Shown: positions 47,174 through 56,638, counted from the stretch's first letter. The stretch is 64,000 nt of DNA from Cohnella ginsengisoli (GCF_029525555.1 NZ_JAPDHZ010000007.1:1-64000), one strand, 5' to 3'. The notes: generated by a model not told the origin, from the sequence alone. Numbers and translations are program-made.

Positions 47174-47593
47174 ATGCCAACAATTAACCAGCTCGTCCGC
47201 AAGGGTCGCGAGCCTAAGGTGGTCAAGTCCAAGTCTCCAGCTCTGCAAAAGGGATTCAACGCCCTGAAGCGCATCGAGACCGACCTGAGCGCTCCTCAAA
47301 AGCGCGGCGTATGCACGCGCGTAGGCACGATGACGCCGAAAAAACCGAACTCCGCACTTCGTAAGTACGCGCGTGTACGTCTGACGAACCGCGTAGAAGT
47401 CACGGCTTACATTCCGGGTATCGGTCACAACCTGCAAGAGCACAGCGTCGTATTGATTCGCGGCGGCCGGGTCAAGGACCTTCCGGGCGTACGTTATCAC
47501 ATCGTTCGCGGCGCGCTCGATACCGCAGGCGTCAACAACCGCAAGCAAGCTCGTTCCAAGTACGGCACGAAGCGCGCTAAGGTGAAGAAGTAA
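47174..47593 (+). CDS. rpsL: 30S ribosomal protein uS12
   Basis: A 139-residue decoding-centre protein. The loop TPKKPNSALRKYARVRLTN has the wild-type Lys residues at which streptomycin-resistance changes occur. HNLQEHSVVLIRGGRVKDLPGVRYH with the conserved Asp also matches. The A6 run in TPKKPNS is in frame. The start follows AAGGGGGTGGCAAC. Confidence 0.97.
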   Translation: MPTINQLVRKGREPKVVKSKSPALQKGFNALKRIETDLSAPQKRGVCTRVGTMTPKKPNSALRKYARVRLTNRVEVTAYIPGIGHNLQEHSVVLIRGGRVKDLPGVRYHIVRGALDTAGVNNRKQARSKYGTKRAKVKK

Positions 47594-47651
47594 GATAATT
47601 CTGCCGGAACATTTCGGCTTTATCATTGATATGGGAAAGGAGGAACTCTAG

Positions 47652-48122
47652 ATGCCACGTAAAGGACCAGTACCGAAGCGGGACGTGCTCCCGGATCCGG
47701 TCTATAACAGCAAGCTCGTCACTCGCCTCGTCAACCGCATCATGATCGACGGCAAGAAGGGCGTAGCCCAGCAGCTGCTTTACAATGCGTTCACGCTGAT
47801 TCAAGAGCGCTCCGGCAAGGATCCGATGGAAGTTTTCGAAGCTGCCATCAAGAACATCATGCCTGTGCTCGAAGTTAAGGCTCGCCGCGTAGGCGGTGCC
47901 AACTACCAAGTTCCGATCGAAGTCAAGCCGGAGCGTCGCACGTCCCTTGGACTGCGCTGGCTTGTCAACTACTCCCGCAACCGCGGCGAGAAGACGATGG
48001 AAGAGCGTCTGGCTGCCGAGATTCTCGACGCTTCGAACAACACCGGCGCTGCCGTCAAGAAGCGCGAAGACACGCACAAGATGGCTGAAGCCAACAAAGC
48101 GTACGCCCACTACCGCTGGTAA
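47652..48122 (+). CDS. rpsG: 30S ribosomal protein uS7
   Basis: A 156-residue head-assembly primary binder. Typical segments are MPRKGPVPKRDVLPDPVYNSKLVTRLVNRIMIDGKKG and RRVGGANYQVPIEVKPERRTSLGLRWLV. The start follows AAGGAGGAACTCTAG. It is 58 nt after rpsL. Confidence 0.97.
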   Translation: MPRKGPVPKRDVLPDPVYNSKLVTRLVNRIMIDGKKGVAQQLLYNAFTLIQERSGKDPMEVFEAAIKNIMPVLEVKARRVGGANYQVPIEVKPERRTSLGLRWLVNYSRNRGEKTMEERLAAEILDASNNTGAAVKKREDTHKMAEANKAYAHYRW

Positions 48123-48158
48123 TCCCGCGGACACTAGGGAACGAAAGGAGACCATTGC

Positions 48159-50234
48159 ATGGCTAGAGAGTTCTCCTTGCAAAATACGCGCAACATCGGC
48201 ATTATGGCGCATATTGATGCAGGCAAGACGACTACGACCGAGCGGATCCTGTTCTATACCGGCCGTGTCCACAAGATCGGCGAAGTGCATGAAGGCGCCG
48301 CCACCATGGACTGGATGGAGCAAGAGCAAGAACGCGGCATCACGATCACGTCTGCTGCGACGACCGCTCAATGGAAGGGTCACCGCATCAATATTATCGA
48401 CACACCGGGACACGTTGACTTTACGGTTGAGGTCGAGCGCTCGCTGCGCGTATTGGACGGGGCTGTCGGCGTATTTAGCGCCAAAGAAGGCGTAGAACCT
48501 CAATCCGAAACGGTATGGCGTCAAGCCGACCGTTACGGCGTTCCGCGCATCGCTTACGTTAACAAGATGGACATCATCGGCGCGGACTTCCTGAACGTTG
48601 TCCGCGACATGCGCTTGCGCCTGCAAGCCAACGCTGTTGCCATCCAGCTTCCGATCGGCGCCGAGAACGGATTCGTCGGCATGATCGACCTGATCGAACG
48701 GGTCGCTTATGTCTACGAGGACGACCTCGGCAAAGATCCGAAGACGGTTGAGATTCCGGCCGACTTGGCCGACCAAGCCGAAGAGCTCCGTCTTGAGCTC
48801 GTCGAGAAGGTTGCCGAGCTTGACGACGATCTCATGGCGAAGTATCTTGAAGGGGAAGAACTGTCGGTCGCAGAGATCAAGGCAGCTCTTCGCAAGGGCG
48901 TCGTGGAAGTTCGTATCTTCCCGGTCGTCTGCGGCTCTTCTTACCGCAACAAGGGCGTTCAGCCAATGCTGGATGCTGTCGTCGACTTCCTCCCGGCTCC
49001 GATCGATGTCCCTGCTATCAAGGGCACGACCGAAGACGGCGAAGAGACGGTTCGTCATTCTTCCGACTCGGAGCCGTTCTCGGCGCTGGCGTTCAAGATC
49101 ATGACCGACCCGTTTGTCGGCAAGCTGACGTTCTTCCGCGTTTACTCCGGCGTTCTGAACTCCGGTTCGTACGTCATCAATGCGACGAAGAACAAGCGCG
49201 AACGTATCGGCCGTATTCTGCAGATGCACGCGAACAGCCGTCAAGAAATCAGCATCGTCTACTCTGGCGACATCGCCGCAGCAGTCGGTCTGAAGGACAC
49301 GACGACTGGCGATACGCTGTGCGATGAGAAGAACCCGGTTATCCTCGAATCGATGAACTTCCCGGAGCCGGTTATCCAGCTTGCGGTTGAGCCTAAGACC
49401 AAGGCTGACCAAGACAAGATGGGTATCGCGCTTCAGAAGCTCTCCGAAGAGGATCCGACCTTCCGCGCGCATACGGACGAAGAGACTGGCCAGACGATTA
49501 TCGCCGGCATGGGCGAGCTTCACCTGGAAATTCTCGTTGACCGCATGCTTCGCGAGTTCAAGGTCGAGACGAACGTGGGCAAGCCGCAAGTTGCTTACCG
49601 CGAGACGTTCAAGACTGCAGCGAAGGTCGAAGGCAAGTTCGTTCGCCAATCCGGCGGACGCGGCCAATACGGCCATTGCTGGGTCGAGTTCGAACCGCTT
49701 GAAGCAGGCTCCGGCTTCGTGTTCGAGAACAAGGTTGTCGGCGGCGTAGTACCTCGCGAATACATCGCGCCGGTACAAGCCGGTATCGAAGAGTCGATGA
49801 AGAACGGCGTACTCGCCGGCTTCCCGCTTGTCGATATCAAAGCGACGATCTTCGACGGATCGTACCACGACGTCGACTCGAACGAAATGGCGTTCAAGAT
49901 CGCCGGCTCGATGGCGCTTAAAGCTGCCAAGGATAAGTGTAACCCGATCCTGCTCGAGCCGATCATGAAGGTCGAAGTAACCGTTCCGGAAGAGTATATG
50001 GGCGATGTCATGGGCATGCTCAGCTCCCGCCGCGGACGCATCGAAGGCAGCGACACCCGTCACGGTGCGCTCATCGTGCGCGCCAAGGTACCGCTGGCTG
50101 AGATGTTCGGCTACTCGACCGTTCTTCGTTCCGGTACGCAGGGCCGTGGCGTATTCTCCATGGAACTGTCGCACTACGAAGAAGTGCCGAAGTCGATCTC
50201 CGAAGAGATCGTCTCCAAGAGCAAAGGCGCTTAA
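48159..50234 (+). CDS. fusA: Elongation factor G
   Basis: A 691-residue translocation GTPase, also active in ribosome recycling. The G domain has G1 AHIDAGKTTTTERIL, G3 DTPGHVDFTVEVERSLRVLDG and G4 NKMD. Domains II-V follow with RGQYGHCWVEFEPLE and SRRGRIEGSDTRHGALIVRAKVPLAEMFGYSTVLRS. The start follows GAAAGGAGACCATTGC. Length and frame are normal. Confidence 0.97.
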   Translation: MAREFSLQNTRNIGIMAHIDAGKTTTTERILFYTGRVHKIGEVHEGAATMDWMEQEQERGITITSAATTAQWKGHRINIIDTPGHVDFTVEVERSLRVLDGAVGVFSAKEGVEPQSETVWRQADRYGVPRIAYVNKMDIIGADFLNVVRDMRLRLQANAVAIQLPIGAENGFVGMIDLIERVAYVYEDDLGKDPKTVEIPADLADQAEELRLELVEKVAELDDDLMAKYLEGEELSVAEIKAALRKGVVEVRIFPVVCGSSYRNKGVQPMLDAVVDFLPAPIDVPAIKGTTEDGEETVRHSSDSEPFSALAFKIMTDPFVGKLTFFRVYSGVLNSGSYVINATKNKRERIGRILQMHANSRQEISIVYSGDIAAAVGLKDTTTGDTLCDEKNPVILESMNFPEPVIQLAVEPKTKADQDKMGIALQKLSEEDPTFRAHTDEETGQTIIAGMGELHLEILVDRMLREFKVETNVGKPQVAYRETFKTAAKVEGKFVRQSGGRGQYGHCWVEFEPLEAGSGFVFENKVVGGVVPREYIAPVQAGIEESMKNGVLAGFPLVDIKATIFDGSYHDVDSNEMAFKIAGSMALKAAKDKCNPILLEPIMKVEVTVPEEYMGDVMGMLSSRRGRIEGSDTRHGALIVRAKVPLAEMFGYSTVLRSGTQGRGVFSMELSHYEEVPKSISEEIVSKSKGA

Positions 50235-50327
50235 GCAAGCGGGCATTCGGACGAGCTGTGGGACCTGAGGTCTCCGGCTTCGTCCTCCCTATAAAATGGC
50301 TTTACTAACAAGGAGGAGAAAAGATCC

Positions 50328-51518
50328 ATGGCAAAGGCTAAATTTGAACGTAACAAACCGCACGTTAACATCGGTACGATCGGCCACGTCGACCACGGCA
50401 AAACGACGCTGACGGCTGCCATCACGACGGTTCTGTCCAAGAAGTACGGCGGCGCAGCCGTTGCGTTCGACCAAATCGACAAAGCTCCCGAAGAGCGCGA
50501 GCGCGGTATTACGATCTCCACGGCTCACGTTGAATACGAAACGCCTAACCGTCACTATGCACACGTTGACTGCCCTGGACACGCCGACTATGTCAAGAAC
50601 ATGATCACCGGCGCTGCTCAAATGGACGGTGCGATCCTGGTTGTATCCGCTGCTGACGGCCCTATGCCGCAAACGCGCGAGCACATCCTGCTCTCCAAGC
50701 AAGTCGGCGTTCCTTACATCGTCGTATTCCTGAACAAGTGCGACATGGTTGAAGACGAAGAGCTCCTCGAGCTGGTTGAAATGGAAGTTCGCGACCTGCT
50801 GAACGAGTACGAGTTCCCGGGCGACGACACGCCGATCATCCGCGGCGCTGCTCGCGAAGCTCTGCAAAATCCTGACGGCCCTTGGGCTGACAAGATCGTC
50901 GAGCTGTTCGAACAAGTCGACACCTACATCCCGCAACCTGAGCGCGACACGGCTAAGCCTTTCCTTATGCCAGTCGAGGACGTGTTCACGATCACGGGCC
51001 GCGGTACGGTTGCTACGGGCCGCGTTGAGCGTGGTACGATCAAAATCGGCGATGAAGTTGAAATCATCGGCCTGGTTGAAGATTCCCGCAAATCCGTCGT
51101 TACCGGCGTAGAAATGTTCCGTAAGTTGCTCGACTCCGCTCAAGCGGGCGACAACGTCGGCGCACTGCTTCGCGGCGTTGACCGTAAGGACATCGAGCGC
51201 GGTCAAGTTATCGCGAAGCCGGGTTCGGTTAAGCCGCACACGGAATTCACGGCTCAAATCTACGTCCTGACCAAAGAAGAAGGCGGCCGTCACAAGCCTT
51301 TCTTCACGGGCTACCGTCCTCAGTTCTACTTCCGTACAACTGACGTTACGGGTATCATCAACCTGCCGGAAGGCACCGAGATGGTTATGCCTGGCGACAA
51401 CATCACCGTTACCGTTCAACTGATCGCTCCGATCGCCGTTGAAGAAGGCACTCGCTTCTCCATCCGCGAAGGCGGCCGTACGGTTGGCGCCGGCGCTGTT
51501 GCTTCCATCCAAAAGTAA
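50328..51518 (+). CDS. tuf: Elongation factor Tu
   Basis: A 396-residue GTPase that delivers aminoacyl-tRNA. G1 GHVDHGKTTLTAAI, G2 RGITIST, G3 DCPGHADYVKNMITGAAQMDGAILV, G4 NKCD (NKCDMVEDEELLELVEMEVRDLL). Domain II has TGRGTVATGRVERG, and domain III has GYRPQFYFRTTDVTG. The start follows AAGGAGGAG. The last gene of the str operon, with a very strong terminator after it. Confidence 0.98.
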   Translation: MAKAKFERNKPHVNIGTIGHVDHGKTTLTAAITTVLSKKYGGAAVAFDQIDKAPEERERGITISTAHVEYETPNRHYAHVDCPGHADYVKNMITGAAQMDGAILVVSAADGPMPQTREHILLSKQVGVPYIVVFLNKCDMVEDEELLELVEMEVRDLLNEYEFPGDDTPIIRGAAREALQNPDGPWADKIVELFEQVDTYIPQPERDTAKPFLMPVEDVFTITGRGTVATGRVERGTIKIGDEVEIIGLVEDSRKSVVTGVEMFRKLLDSAQAGDNVGALLRGVDRKDIERGQVIAKPGSVKPHTEFTAQIYVLTKEEGGRHKPFFTGYRPQFYFRTTDVTGIINLPEGTEMVMPGDNITVTVQLIAPIAVEEGTRFSIREGGRTVGAGAVASIQK

Positions 51519-51531
51519 TTTCGATTTACTT

Positions 51532-51579
51532 AAAAAAAGACCTTATCGAGCTTAATCGCTCGGTTAAGGTCTTTTTTTT
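51532..51579. terminator. Terminator of the str operon (bidirectional)
   Basis: AAAAAAAGACCTTA pairs with TAAGGTCTTTTTTT around an inner CGAGC/GCTCG stem, with A- and T-runs on either side. Confidence 0.95.
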
Positions 51580-51666
51580 AGTTAGAGTGAACGATTCCTG
51601 TCTATGAAACGACAAATAAAGTCTATATTCGACAAGAAATGACATGTATTTCTAGCGTTTCTCCCT

Positions 51667-51672
51667 TATAAT
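51667..51672 (+). promoter_or_regulatory. TATAAT -10 box upstream of the chemoreceptor gene
   Basis: A perfect TATAAT about 30 nt before the ribosome binding site. No good -35 is seen 16-18 bp upstream, and no convincing SigD motif (TAAA/GCCGATAA) either. Confidence 0.45.
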
Positions 51673-51703
51673 AGAAACAAATCCAAGGGCGAGGTGCATC
51701 CAT

Positions 51704-53452
51704 CTGTTTAGACTTCAAGTTCGCAAAAGCCTGGTTTTTACGATTAGTCTGGTTTTGTCCGTGTTATTTATTCTGCTTATCGGGATCATGTCCTGGCTAC
51801 AATACAGCGCACAGCGGAATGCTGCATACAGGGAATTCATGTCTATTGGCGATCGGCTCGCCGCTCAGGCTTCGGCCAACACGAATTTGTTGAGGCCCGT
51901 GGCGGAGGCTTACAAAAAGGGAGAGGCGCCGGACCCCGAAAGCCAGGCGATTCTGCGCAAATTGTTGGATGCCATGACGGATGGGAATGAGATGGTCAAT
52001 GCCTATTATTTCTTTTCGTTTTCGAAAGAGTCTGAACAAGGAACGAACGTCGTGTTGCTTCAAGTAAATCAGGCGCTTGACGAGGCAGGCAACCATACGG
52101 GCGATTACTATGGGCTTTCCGGAGATTTTAAGCGTGCCTATACAGATGCGTTGGTCGGAAAGTCGTCGCTCAGCAAACCTTATACAGATAACGTGGGAAG
52201 TTGGATATCCTATCAGGGACCGGTTACGGACGGCGAAGGCGAAGTCGTTGCGGTTCTAGGCATAGATTACGACTACGATAAAGTGCAGGCCCGAATCAAT
52301 GGCATGCTTTTCCGGACGATTTGGATCGGCATTGCTGCAGCTATGCTCGCGATTTTGTTGCTTGTGTTTTTTGTCCGATATGCGCTTCGTCCGCTTAAAA
52401 GGCTGGCCGCGCTTGCACAAGAGGCGGCAAAGGGAGATCTGACCGTTCAAGTGCCGGTGAATACGGGGAATGAAATCGGTCAGGCGGCAGCGTCGTTTAA
52501 CGTTATGGTTCGAAGCCTAAGAGAGTTGACGGGCAGTATCAAGCGAACGGCGGATGAAGTGTCCGCCGCATCGCGCACGCTGAAGGAGACTTCAGCGCAA
52601 GCGGCGGTGGCCACTGGGGAGATTACGGAGTCGATTCAAACCGTTGCCTCTGGCGCCGAAACGCAACTGACGAGCTCGCAGGAATGCCAACGGGCGATGT
52701 CCGAGATCGCGATCGGTATCGGCCGCATCGCAGAATCGTCGGCTACATTGTCCGAGTTCGCAGGGGAAACGGCCGAGTTGGCGACGGCAGGCGAACATAC
52801 GCTAGAGGACACGGCGCGTCAGATGCGTCAAATCGAGCAAAACGTATTCGGTGCCAGCGATATGATGAGCGAGCTGCAATCTTCAAGCGCGAAGATCCAG
52901 GAGATCGTCGCCATGATTGCAGAAGTCGCGAACCAGACGAACCTACTCGCGCTGAATGCATCGATCGAAGCGGCGCGCGCTGGCGAGCAAGGCAAGGGTT
53001 TCGCCGTCGTCGCGCAGGAAATTCGCAAGCTGGCCGAACGTTCAAAGGAGTCGTCGGAAGCAATCGCGACGATTCTCCATGCGGTAGGCGACAAAACGTC
53101 CGCGGCGGCGGCGACGTTGTCACAATCGGCGGAAGAAGCGCGTGCTGGCACGGAACTCGCGGCGCGTACGGGAGAGTCCTTTCGCACGATTCTTCAATCG
53201 GTCAGACAAGTATTCGACCAAGTTCAGGATGTGTCCGCAGCTTCGCAACAGATGTCGGCAGGCAGTCAGCAGGTAGCTGCGTCGATTGAGGAATTGGAAC
53301 GCGTAGCCAGGCTTTCTTCGGAAGAGTCGCAACAGGTAGCCGCGGCATCCGAAGAGCAGCTTGCCTCCGTTCAGGAGATCGCTGGCTCTGCCGAACAGCT
53401 CAGGGCGCTGGCCGCGGAATTGAACCAAGCGGTCAGCCGATTCCGCGTTTAA
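51704..53452 (+). CDS. Methyl-accepting chemotaxis protein
   Basis: A transmembrane chemoreceptor of about 582 residues. TM1 is RKSLVFTISLVLSVLFILLIGIMSW, followed by an extracytoplasmic sensor of ~160 residues (Cache-like: WISYQGPVTDGEGEVVAVLGIDYDYD). TM2 lies at ~200-225 (IWIGIAAAMLAILLLVFFVRYAL), then HAMP, and the signalling domain with its hairpin tip IAEVANQTNLLALNASIEAARAGEQGKGFAVVAQEIRKLAERS. No C-terminal CheR-docking pentapeptide is present. GAGGTG (51691-51696) is 7 nt before a CTG at 51704, the only start that keeps TM1 and its basic N-terminus; the first standard start (TTG 51755) would cut TM1. It has its own terminator. Confidence 0.9.
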   Translation: MFRLQVRKSLVFTISLVLSVLFILLIGIMSWLQYSAQRNAAYREFMSIGDRLAAQASANTNLLRPVAEAYKKGEAPDPESQAILRKLLDAMTDGNEMVNAYYFFSFSKESEQGTNVVLLQVNQALDEAGNHTGDYYGLSGDFKRAYTDALVGKSSLSKPYTDNVGSWISYQGPVTDGEGEVVAVLGIDYDYDKVQARINGMLFRTIWIGIAAAMLAILLLVFFVRYALRPLKRLAALAQEAAKGDLTVQVPVNTGNEIGQAAASFNVMVRSLRELTGSIKRTADEVSAASRTLKETSAQAAVATGEITESIQTVASGAETQLTSSQECQRAMSEIAIGIGRIAESSATLSEFAGETAELATAGEHTLEDTARQMRQIEQNVFGASDMMSELQSSSAKIQEIVAMIAEVANQTNLLALNASIEAARAGEQGKGFAVVAQEIRKLAERSKESSEAIATILHAVGDKTSAAAATLSQSAEEARAGTELAARTGESFRTILQSVRQVFDQVQDVSAASQQMSAGSQQVAASIEELERVARLSSEESQQVAAASEEQLASVQEIAGSAEQLRALAAELNQAVSRFRV

Positions 53453-53474
53453 CCAAACAAAAGCTAAATTCAGG

Positions 53475-53504
53475 AAAAGCCGACGCAGGGGCGATCGGCT
53501 TTTT
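53475..53504 (+). terminator. Terminator after the chemoreceptor gene
   Basis: AAAAGCCGA (53475-53483) pairs with TCGGCTTTT (53495-53503), continuing into a T-run. Confidence 0.88.
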
Positions 53505-53627
53505 CTTATTGGAATATGTCGTACTTATATATAGAAGAAACACGATGAATGATCGCGCGAACCGTCGCCATTTACAGAGTGGCGTGATGCGGCTAATGAT
53601 TACTTTTCATTTTTGTCTAAAAATTTG

Positions 53628-53656
53628 TTGCATTGGCCTAGGCGAATCGCTATAAT
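53628..53656 (+). promoter_or_regulatory. SigA-type promoter of the S10 operon
   Basis: TTGCAT (53628-53633), a 17-bp spacer and perfect TATAAT (53651-53656). The ribosomal protein genes from rpsJ to secY show no further promoter that I can see. Confidence 0.85.
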
Positions 53657-53663
53657 AGTGAAT

Positions 53664-53807
53664 GTTGGTCTGCGACTGTGCGATGATGTGAGAGGTTGCC
53701 GACACACCCGGCCCCTTTGCCATAGGGTGGCTGAGCGGTTAACGTCGGGGTATTCTCGCGGAGTATGTCCGATTCCAAAATTGGGCGAATGAAGGAGGGA
53801 ATTTTCT
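53664..53807 (+). promoter_or_regulatory. 5' leader of the S10 operon
   Basis: An untranslated leader of about 145 nt with the pieces GAGGTTGCCGACACACCCGG and CCTTTGCCATAGGG. These look like a structured leader of the type used for L4-dependent control of S10 operons. I cannot fold it reliably by eye, and the function is inferred. Confidence 0.4.
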
Positions 53808-54117
53808 ATGGCAAAGCAAAAAAATCCGTATCCGTTTGAAAGCTTACGACCACCGCATTCTTGATCAATCCGCGGAGAAGATCGTAGAAACGGCAAAGCG
53901 CACGGGTGCCGGCGTATCCGGTCCGATCCCGCTGCCGACCGAAAAGCAGATCATCACGATCCTGCGCGCGGTCCACAAGTACAAGGATTCGCGTGAGCAG
54001 TTCGAAATGCGTACGCACAAGCGCCTGATCGACATCGTCAATCCGACGCCGCAAACGGTCGACGCGCTGATGCGTCTGGACCTGCCGTCCGGCGTTGACA
54101 TCGAGATCAAGCTGTAA
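53808..54117 (+). CDS. rpsJ: 30S ribosomal protein uS10 (frame interrupted by +1 A)
   Basis: A small-subunit protein that also partners NusB and NusG in antitermination. The frame is broken at A7 53818-53824, in codons 4-6; six A restore [24 protein letters not shown] and the normal 102 residues, ending LPSGVDIEIKL. GGAGGG precedes ATG 53808. As written, translation would be lost after five correct residues. Confidence 0.96.
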
Positions 54118-54175
54118 TAAGCAAAAAAAGAAGACTTATCCAGATGTGAATAAGAAGTAGAAGAGAGGTGTCAAC

Positions 54176-54796
54176 ATGCCAGGAATCTTGGGACGTAAGC
54201 TCGGTATGACGCAAGTGTTCGCGGCTGACGGAAGCGTCGTGCCGGTCACCGTCATCGAAGCAACGCCAAACGTCGTGCTGCAGAAGAAAACTTCCGACAA
54301 CGACGGATACGAAGCTGTGCAACTCGGCTTTGCCGACAAGCGCGAAAAGCTCGCAAACAAGCCGGAAACGGGCCATGCAAAGAAGGCCGGTACGGCGCCC
54401 AAGCGCTTCATCCGCGAAGTTAACGGATCTTCGGAACTCGAAGTCGGCGCTGAAGTTAAAGTTGACGTATTTGCCGAAGGGCAATTTGTTGACGTGACGG
54501 GGATCTCTAAAGGTAAAGGTACGGCTGGCGCCATCAAGCGTTGGGGCTTCCAACGCGGCAAGATGACGCACGGTTCGAAGTACCACCGCGGTAATGGCTC
54601 GCTCGCAACGATTCGCGACGCGAACCGCGTTCCTAAGGGCAAGAAAATGCACGGCCGTCTCGGCTCCGAGACGATCACGGTTCAAAACCTCGAAGTCGTC
54701 AAGATCGACGTTGAACGCAACGTGATCCTGATCAAGGGTTCCGTGCCGGGCGCTCGCAACAGCTACCTCAAACTCCGCTCGTCGGTGAAGAAATAA
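54176..54796 (+). CDS. rplC: 50S ribosomal protein uL3
   Basis: A 206-residue peptidyl-transferase-region protein. MPGILGRKLGMTQVF is the conserved opening, RWGFQRGKMTHGSKYHRGNGSLA the extended loop reaching the centre, and KGKKMHGRLGSETITVQNLEVV the C-terminal part. The start follows AGAGAGGTGTCAAC. Length is normal. Confidence 0.96.
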   Translation: MPGILGRKLGMTQVFAADGSVVPVTVIEATPNVVLQKKTSDNDGYEAVQLGFADKREKLANKPETGHAKKAGTAPKRFIREVNGSSELEVGAEVKVDVFAEGQFVDVTGISKGKGTAGAIKRWGFQRGKMTHGSKYHRGNGSLATIRDANRVPKGKKMHGRLGSETITVQNLEVVKIDVERNVILIKGSVPGARNSYLKLRSSVKK

Positions 54797-54826
54797 TCCG
54801 ATTCAACAAGAAAGGAGGACTACCAC

Positions 54827-55450
54827 ATGCCTAAAGTATCTGTATACAACGTGAGCGGCAGCGCGGTCGGCGAGATCGAATTGTCGGACCTGATCTTCGG
54901 CGTCAACCCGAACGCGTCGGTCATGCATAGCGCGGTCGTGCTTCAACAAGCAGCCGTGCGCCAAGGCACTCACAAGACTAAAGGACGCTCCGAAGTACGC
55001 GGGGGCGGCCGCAAACCATGGAAGCAAAAGGGTACCGGCCGCGCTCGTCAGGGCTCGATCCGTTCCCCGCAATGGAAAGGCGGCGGTGTCGTTTTTGGAC
55101 CGACTCCGCGCAGCTACGGCTTCAAGCTTCCTCGCAAGGTTCGCCGTCTGGCGATCAAGTCCGCGCTGTCCAGCAAAGTCATCGCCAGCGACATCATCGT
55201 CCTGGATCAACTGAGCTTGGCAACGCCTAAGACGAAGGAATTCCAAGGCATTCTGAACAACCTCAAGGTCGGCCGCAAGGCGCTCGTCGTCACTGCCGAT
55301 TATGAGAACAATGTGGCCCTGTCCGCACGCAACATTCCTGGCGTCAAGTTCGTCTCCGCCAACGGAATCAACGTGCTCGATGTACTTGTTCATGACAAGC
55401 TCATCATCACGAAGGACGCGGTCGCTAAAGTCGAGGAGGTATTCGCGTAA
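54827..55450 (+). CDS. rplD: 50S ribosomal protein uL4
   Basis: A 207-residue protein lining the exit tunnel; the extended loop is GRSEVRGGGRKPWKQKGTGRARQGSIRSPQWKGGGVVFGP. Often the autoregulator of the S10 operon. The start follows AAAGGAGGACTACCAC. The stop overlaps the rplW start by one base (TAATG). Confidence 0.96.
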   Translation: MPKVSVYNVSGSAVGEIELSDLIFGVNPNASVMHSAVVLQQAAVRQGTHKTKGRSEVRGGGRKPWKQKGTGRARQGSIRSPQWKGGGVVFGPTPRSYGFKLPRKVRRLAIKSALSSKVIASDIIVLDQLSLATPKTKEFQGILNNLKVGRKALVVTADYENNVALSARNIPGVKFVSANGINVLDVLVHDKLIITKDAVAKVEEVFA

Positions 55451-55743
55451 TGAAAGACCCTCGCGATATTATCAAGCGCCCCGTCATCACGGAACGCACG
55501 AGCGAATTCATCGATCAGCTGAAGTACGTCTTCGAAGTCGACCTTCGTACGAACAAGACGGAAATCAAGCAAGCGATCGAAGCGATCTTCAAGGTGAAGG
55601 TCGTCAGCGTCAACACGATGCGCGTACCGCCGAAGCCGCGCCGCTACGGCCGCCACTCCGGCTACACTTCCGAATGGAAGAAGGCCATCGTGCAGCTGTC
55701 CGCGGACAGCAAGCCGCTCGAATTTTTCGAAGCATCGGTCTAA
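55450..55743 (+). CDS. rplW: 50S ribosomal protein uL23
   Basis: A 97-residue exit-site protein that docks trigger factor and SRP. MKDPRDIIKRPVITERTSEFIDQLKYVFEVDLRTNKTEIKQAIEAIF and the basic loop RVPPKPRRYGRHSGYTSEWKKA are typical. It is translationally coupled to rplD (TAATG). Confidence 0.96.
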   Translation: MKDPRDIIKRPVITERTSEFIDQLKYVFEVDLRTNKTEIKQAIEAIFKVKVVSVNTMRVPPKPRRYGRHSGYTSEWKKAIVQLSADSKPLEFFEASV

Positions 55744-55772
55744 CATCTTCGTAAAGTAAGGAGGGAAACCAA

Positions 55773-56601
55773 GTGCCAGTCAAAAAAGTTTAATCCGACA
55801 TCGCCTAGCCGTCGCGAAATGACGATGTCGACGTTCGAGGAAGTCACCACGAACGTACCGGAGAAATCCTTGCTTGCACCGCTGTCGAAGCGCGGCGGCC
55901 GTAACCATCAAGGTAAGATTACGGTTCGTCACCAAGGCGGCGGACACAAGCGTAAGTATCGTATCATCGACTTCAAGCGCAACAAAGACGGCGTACCGGG
56001 CAAGGTCGCTCAGATCGAGTATGACCCGAACCGTACCTCTTATATCGCCCTGATCCACTATCTGGACGGCGCAAAGAGCTACATCGTCGCTCCTAAAGGC
56101 CTGAAGGTCGGCGATCAAATCGTCTCCGGTCCTGATGCAGACATCAAGGTGGGCAACGCCCTTCCGCTGGAGAACATCCCGGTCGGTACGGTTATCCACA
56201 ACATCGAGCTGAAGCCTGGCAAGGGCGGACAACTGGTTCGCGCTGCAGGTACCGAAGCTCAACTGCTGGGTAAGGAAGAGACTTACGTCACGATCCGCCT
56301 GGCTTCCGGCGAGATTCGCCGCATCCTCAAGCAATGCCGCGCTACGATCGGTTCCGTCGGCAACCAGGACCACGAGTTGATCAACATCGGTAAAGCTGGT
56401 CGCTCCCGCAACCTCGGCAAGCGCCCGGTTGTCCGCGGTGTCGTCATGAACCCGGTCGATCACCCGCACGGCGGTGGCGAAGGCCGCGCTCCAATCGGCC
56501 GCAAGTCTCCTTTGTCCCCATGGGGCAAGCCGACGCTCGGTTACAAGACGCGCAAGAAAAAGAAGGCCTCGAGCCAATATATCGTACGCCGCCGCAAGTA
56601 A
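55773..56601 (+). CDS. rplB: 50S ribosomal protein uL2 (frame interrupted by +1 A)
   Basis: A large-subunit protein needed for subunit joining and peptidyl transfer. The frame is broken at A6 55782-55787, in codons 4-5; five A restore VPVKKFNPTSPSRREMTMSTFEE and 275 residues. The catalytic-region signature VMNPVDHPHGGGEGRAPIGRKSPLSPWGKP is intact. GTG 55773 follows AAGGAGGGAAACCAA. Confidence 0.96.
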
Positions 56602-56638
56602 AGGCGAGTCCATTCCGGGCTGAAGGGAGGATTTACCC

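Noticed and set aside
47577..50246. 889-codon minus-strand frame opposite rpsG-fusA
   Set aside because: Same reason: it is a shadow of conserved ribosomal and EF-G genes, spanning two genes and their gap.
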